64,000 bases of DNA from Sphingopyxis sp. PAMC25046 (GTDB lineage: Bacteria > Pseudomonadota > Alphaproteobacteria > Sphingomonadales > Sphingomonadaceae). A program made the translations under genes and the position numbers. The DNA lies in the NCBI RefSeq assembly GCF_004795895.1, contig NZ_CP039250.1, forward strand, positions 1,426,001 to 1,490,000. Reading direction: 5' to 3'. Of this stretch, positions 61,326-64,000 are shown piece by piece; position 1 is the first letter of the stretch, and every line of letters starts with the position of its first letter. The notes beneath the pieces are model-generated. The model saw only the letters and a program-made list of their open reading frames with translations, ran no database searches and was not told the DNA's origin.

Positions 61326-62290
61326 GCGAGGGCTCCTTCGGCAGGTGCAAAGCGCGGCCTTGCGGCGGCGGCATCATATTCTTTCACAAGGCGATCGACG
61401 ATGGTCGCGACGGGTTCGACCGCGCGCACCGCGCCGACGCCTTGTCCGGCGGACCAGACATTCTTCCACGCCTTCGCGTCGTCCTGCGCATCCGAGAAAT
61501 TGGGACGCTTGTCCTCGGGCATGTTCGTCGGGTCGTAACCCGCGGCGATCAAGCTCGATTTCAGCCAGTTGGCGGTCACACCAGTGATGCCCTTTGAAGG
61601 CACGATGTCCTCGGCGCCCGCCGCGACGACCATATCCTTGTAGGGCTGCACCGCCATGCTCTCCGCGCAGGCGATCAGCGAGGTACCGAGATAGGCGAGA
61701 TCGGCGCCGAGAATTTCGGCGGCGCGCACCGCATGGCCGGTCGAAATTGCTCCGCCGAGCACGAGCGGCCCGTCCCAGAACTGCCGCACTTCTTCGACGA
61801 AGGCGAAGCCCGCGGTCGCGCCGGTGTGCCCGCCTGCGCCGGCAGCGACGAGCACGAGCCCGTCTACCCCGGCCGCCGCGGCCTTGCGCGCGAAGCCCAC
61901 CGAATTGACGTCGGCAAAAACGAGACCACCATAGCTATGGATTTCCTCGACCACGCGCGCCGGGCTACCGAGCGCGGTGATGACGAGCGGCACCTTGTGG
62001 CGCATGACGCAGGTGAGGTCTTCGGGCAAACGGCTGTTCGACGGATGAACGACGAGATTGACCGCCCAGGGCGCGGCATCGGGGTCGTTCGACAGCGCCG
62101 CGTCGATCCGGCTGACCCAATTCTCGAGGTCCGCCGACGTCCGCGCATTGGGGGCGGGGAAGCTGCCGATCACGCCCGAACGAGATGCCGCGATGACCAT
62201 CTCGGGACCCGAGACGAGGAACATCGGCGCGGCGATCGCCGGCAGGCGCAAACCCCGCGTCAGTGCTGGCGGAAGGCCGTGTTTCGGCAC
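61322..62290 (-). CDS. Nitronate monooxygenase-like FMN protein (2-nitropropane dioxygenase family)
   Basis: The 322-residue TIM-barrel protein has LPAIAAPMFLVSGPEMV at the start, GLVLVAAGAGGHTGATAGFAF with the HTG motif, and VLGGAISTGHAVRAAEILGADLAYLGT, the phosphate-binding region for FMN (short segments of residues about 18-34, 143-163 and 175-203). It starts at GTG 62290 behind GAGAGGATGAA. Members include nitronate monooxygenases and enoyl reductase-like enzymes; the exact reaction is unclear. It is the first gene of the operon, divergent from a receptor gene. Confidence 0.8.
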   Translation of the reverse strand: MPKHGLPPALTRGLRLPAIAAPMFLVSGPEMVIAASRSGVIGSFPAPNARTSADLENWVSRIDAALSNDPDAAPWAVNLVVHPSNSRLPEDLTCVMRHKVPLVITALGSPARVVEEIHSYGGLVFADVNSVGFARKAAAAGVDGLVLVAAGAGGHTGATAGFAFVEEVRQFWDGPLVLGGAISTGHAVRAAEILGADLAYLGTSLIACAESMAVQPYKDMVVAAGAEDIVPSKGITGVTANWLKSSLIAAGYDPTNMPEDKRPNFSDAQDDAKAWKNVWSAGQGVGAVRAVEPVATIVDRLVKEYDAAAARPRFAPAEGALA

Positions 62291-62406
62291 TCTTCATCCT
62301 CTCTCAAATTATCTGACTTGCATAACGATACTTAAAGACGATAAGAGTCGCAAGGCCAGAAAAACATCGCGGGGAAAACCCGACGATTGTGGGAGGGAGA
62401 GAGATT

Positions 62407-64000
62407 ATGAAGACCAGCTTTGCCGTGCTGTTCGCCGCGACCGCGCTTGCAACCCCCGGAATCGCCCTTGCGCAGGACACGGCACCCGGGGACGATCAGG
62501 GCGGGCTTGAGGAAATCATCGTCACCGCGCAAAAGCGCGCCGAAGGCCTGTCGGACGTGCCGATCTCGATCTCGGCGGTCAGCGGCAAGCAGGTCGAAAA
62601 TTACGGCCAGACCAACCTCGAACAGATTTCGTCGTCGGTCCCGAACCTCAAGATCACCCAGACCGCGATCGCCAACCGCATCGCGATCCGCGGTATCGCG
62701 TCGGGCGACAACAAGGGTTTCGAACAATCGGTCGCGATGTTCGTCGACGGCGTCTATTACGGCCGCGACCAGCTCTCGCGCCTGCCGCTCGTCGACATGG
62801 AGCGCGTCGAGGTGCTGCGCGGGCCGCAGCCGACGCTGTTCGGCAAAAATGCGATCGCGGGCGCGGTCAACATCACGACGCGCAGCCCGACCGACGAGTT
62901 CGAAGGCTCGGTCAGCGGCCTCTATGAATTCAACCACAAGGAAGTACAGCTCACCGGCGTGCTCTCGGGACCGCTGAGCGACGGGATCGAGGCGCGCGTC
63001 GTCGGCTATCACCGTTCGATGGACGGCTATTTCTATAATCAGGAACTCGACCGCGACGAGCCGAACGTCGACGAATATTATTTCCGCGGCAAGCTCGAAT
63101 TCGACAAGGGCGGGCCGTTCGCCGCCGAGCTCAAGCTCGAATATGCCGACTTCGAAATGAAGGGCCAGCCGCGCGACGTGTTCGGCGCCGTAGGCAACTA
63201 CAACACCGTTTTCCAGGGCCCCTTCTTCGTCAGCACCGACCCCGACTTCGTCCGCGAGGACAATGGCTATGAAAGCCGGAACAAGGTATTCGGCGCGACG
63301 CTCAACGCCGATCTCGAACTTGGCGACCACACGCTGACCTCGGTTTCGTCGCTGCTCGATTACAAGACACGCGAGATCGTCGACGTCGATTTCTCGGGGA
63401 TCAGCTTCCTCGACGGGACGAACTTGCGCGAGGATTATCGCCAGTTCAGCCAGGAACTGCGGCTTGCATCGCCGGGCGGTGAGGCGTTCAACTATATCGC
63501 GGGGGTCTATTACCAGCATGCGAAACTCGACGTGCAGGACTTCACCCTGTTCAACCCGACCTTCCTCGCGCTGGGCGCCCCCTTCAGCGCACTCGGCGAT
63601 ACCAGAAACGATCGTGATTATGCGCAGAAGTCCGACCTGATTTCGGGCTTTGCCCAGGGCGAGTTGTCGGTCACCGACCGGCTTCGTATCACCGCGGGCG
63701 CGCGCTTCAACCATGAGAAGAAGACGGGCAGCCGCAGCCTCGCGATCGTGCAGGGGCCGCTCAGCACCGCCCCCGCGCCGGTCGTCGCGGCGGTGTTCCG
63801 CGCTCTCAATATCGAAGCACACAGCATCTCGGGCAAGATCAGCGAAGACAGCTTCAACCCGATGGTCAACGTCCAGTATGACGCGACCGACGATCTGATG
63901 CTCTACGCCTCCTATGCCAAGGGCACCAAGGCGGGCGGCTTCGACATCCGATCGAACTCGCTGCCGACCTCTACCACCGTCGCGAAGCCCGGCGCGTTCG
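62407..64000 (+). CDS. TonB-dependent receptor, N-terminal part (truncated by window end)
   Basis: About 531 residues are visible. The signal peptide (ending GIALAQ) is followed by GLEEIIVTAQKRAEGLSDVP, a plug domain (VPNLKITQTAIANRIAIRG, VAMFVDGVYYGRDQ, VEVLRGPQPTLFGKNAIAGAVN) and the start of the barrel (short segments). The IIVTAQKR type is typical of the large sphingomonad receptor family often beside aromatic or lipid catabolism genes. The ATG at 62407 follows GGGAGGGAGAGAG. It is divergent from the oxygenase operon and probably imports its substrate. Confidence 0.88.
   Translation, partial: MKTSFAVLFAATALATPGIALAQDTAPGDDQGGLEEIIVTAQKRAEGLSDVPISISAVSGKQVENYGQTNLEQISSSVPNLKITQTAIANRIAIRGIASGDNKGFEQSVAMFVDGVYYGRDQLSRLPLVDMERVEVLRGPQPTLFGKNAIAGAVNITTRSPTDEFEGSVSGLYEFNHKEVQLTGVLSGPLSDGIEARVVGYHRSMDGYFYNQELDRDEPNVDEYYFRGKLEFDKGGPFAAELKLEYADFEMKGQPRDVFGAVGNYNTVFQGPFFVSTDPDFVREDNGYESRNKVFGATLNADLELGDHTLTSVSSLLDYKTREIVDVDFSGISFLDGTNLREDYRQFSQELRLASPGGEAFNYIAGVYYQHAKLDVQDFTLFNPTFLALGAPFSALGDTRNDRDYAQKSDLISGFAQGELSVTDRLRITAGARFNHEKKTGSRSLAIVQGPLSTAPAPVVAAVFRALNIEAHSISGKISEDSFNPMVNVQYDATDDLMLYASYAKGTKAGGFDIRSNSLPTSTTVAKPGAF

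Noticed and set aside
1..64000. CRISPR arrays, prophage or insertion-sequence transposase genes
   Set aside because: No regularly spaced direct repeats, no cas, integrase, capsid or transposase-like translations were seen on either strand.

Overview
The window reads as chromosome of a GC-rich alphaproteobacterium of the order Sphingomonadales. The reasons are several long TonB-dependent receptors of the Caulobacter/Sphingomonas type, densely overlapping operons (ATGA, GTGA and TGATG junctions), frequent GTG/TTG starts, an alginate locus and a chitin/GlcNAc locus that each have their own receptor, and a B12-riboswitch operon. A Sphingopyxis-like genus is my best guess, but the sequence alone does not fix it.

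Region 1 (1-5.4 kb): the 5' part of a DMT exporter gene, tRNA-Trp, a decayed TonB-receptor fragment, a CPA1-type antiporter, and a convergent pair made of a LuxR-type response regulator and a 7TM-DISM histidine kinase. Region 2 (5.4-11.3 kb): one very large autotransporter whose passenger contains three tandem units of about 0.7-0.8 kb.

Region 3 (11.4-28.3 kb): an alginate-utilisation locus. A receptor faces a divergent operon of PL6 lyase, PL17 exo-lyase, hexuronate-type MFS transporter, SDR (DEH reductase candidate) and SGNH acetylesterase. A second receptor, an alpha/beta esterase, a FadR-type GntR regulator, a hydratase-like enzyme and a 2-keto-3-deoxygluconate kinase follow. Polymer would be cut to 4-deoxy-5-keto uronate, reduced to KDG and phosphorylated; no KDPG aldolase is visible. 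Similar operator-like sequences lie at the divergent promoter and before the regulator. A guanidinium exporter gene (gdx) with a structured leader follows.

Region 4 (28.8-50.2 kb): a chitin/GlcNAc locus. The minus strand carries nagX-nagB-II-nagA, a nested palindromic repeat element, and a complete PTS (EIIA-HPr-EI fusion and EIIC-EIIB). The plus strand carries a TonB receptor and three flavin-halogenase-family genes, of which the middle one has lost the catalytic motifs. Then come a NagQ/DasR-like GntR regulator, a GH18 chitinase, a GH20 hexosaminidase and a cupin/JmjC-like protein.

Region 5 (50.2-55.7 kb): a cobalamin riboswitch and the five-gene operon btuB-cobO-btuF-btuC-btuD. Region 6 (55.7-64 kb): an operon of NMO-like flavoprotein, carotenoid/stilbene oxygenase, acyl-CoA synthetase and two thiolases, divergent from a TonB receptor gene cut by the window end. 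The operon looks like an oxidative cleavage plus CoA-dependent chain-shortening pathway for an unknown hydrophobic or aromatic substrate.
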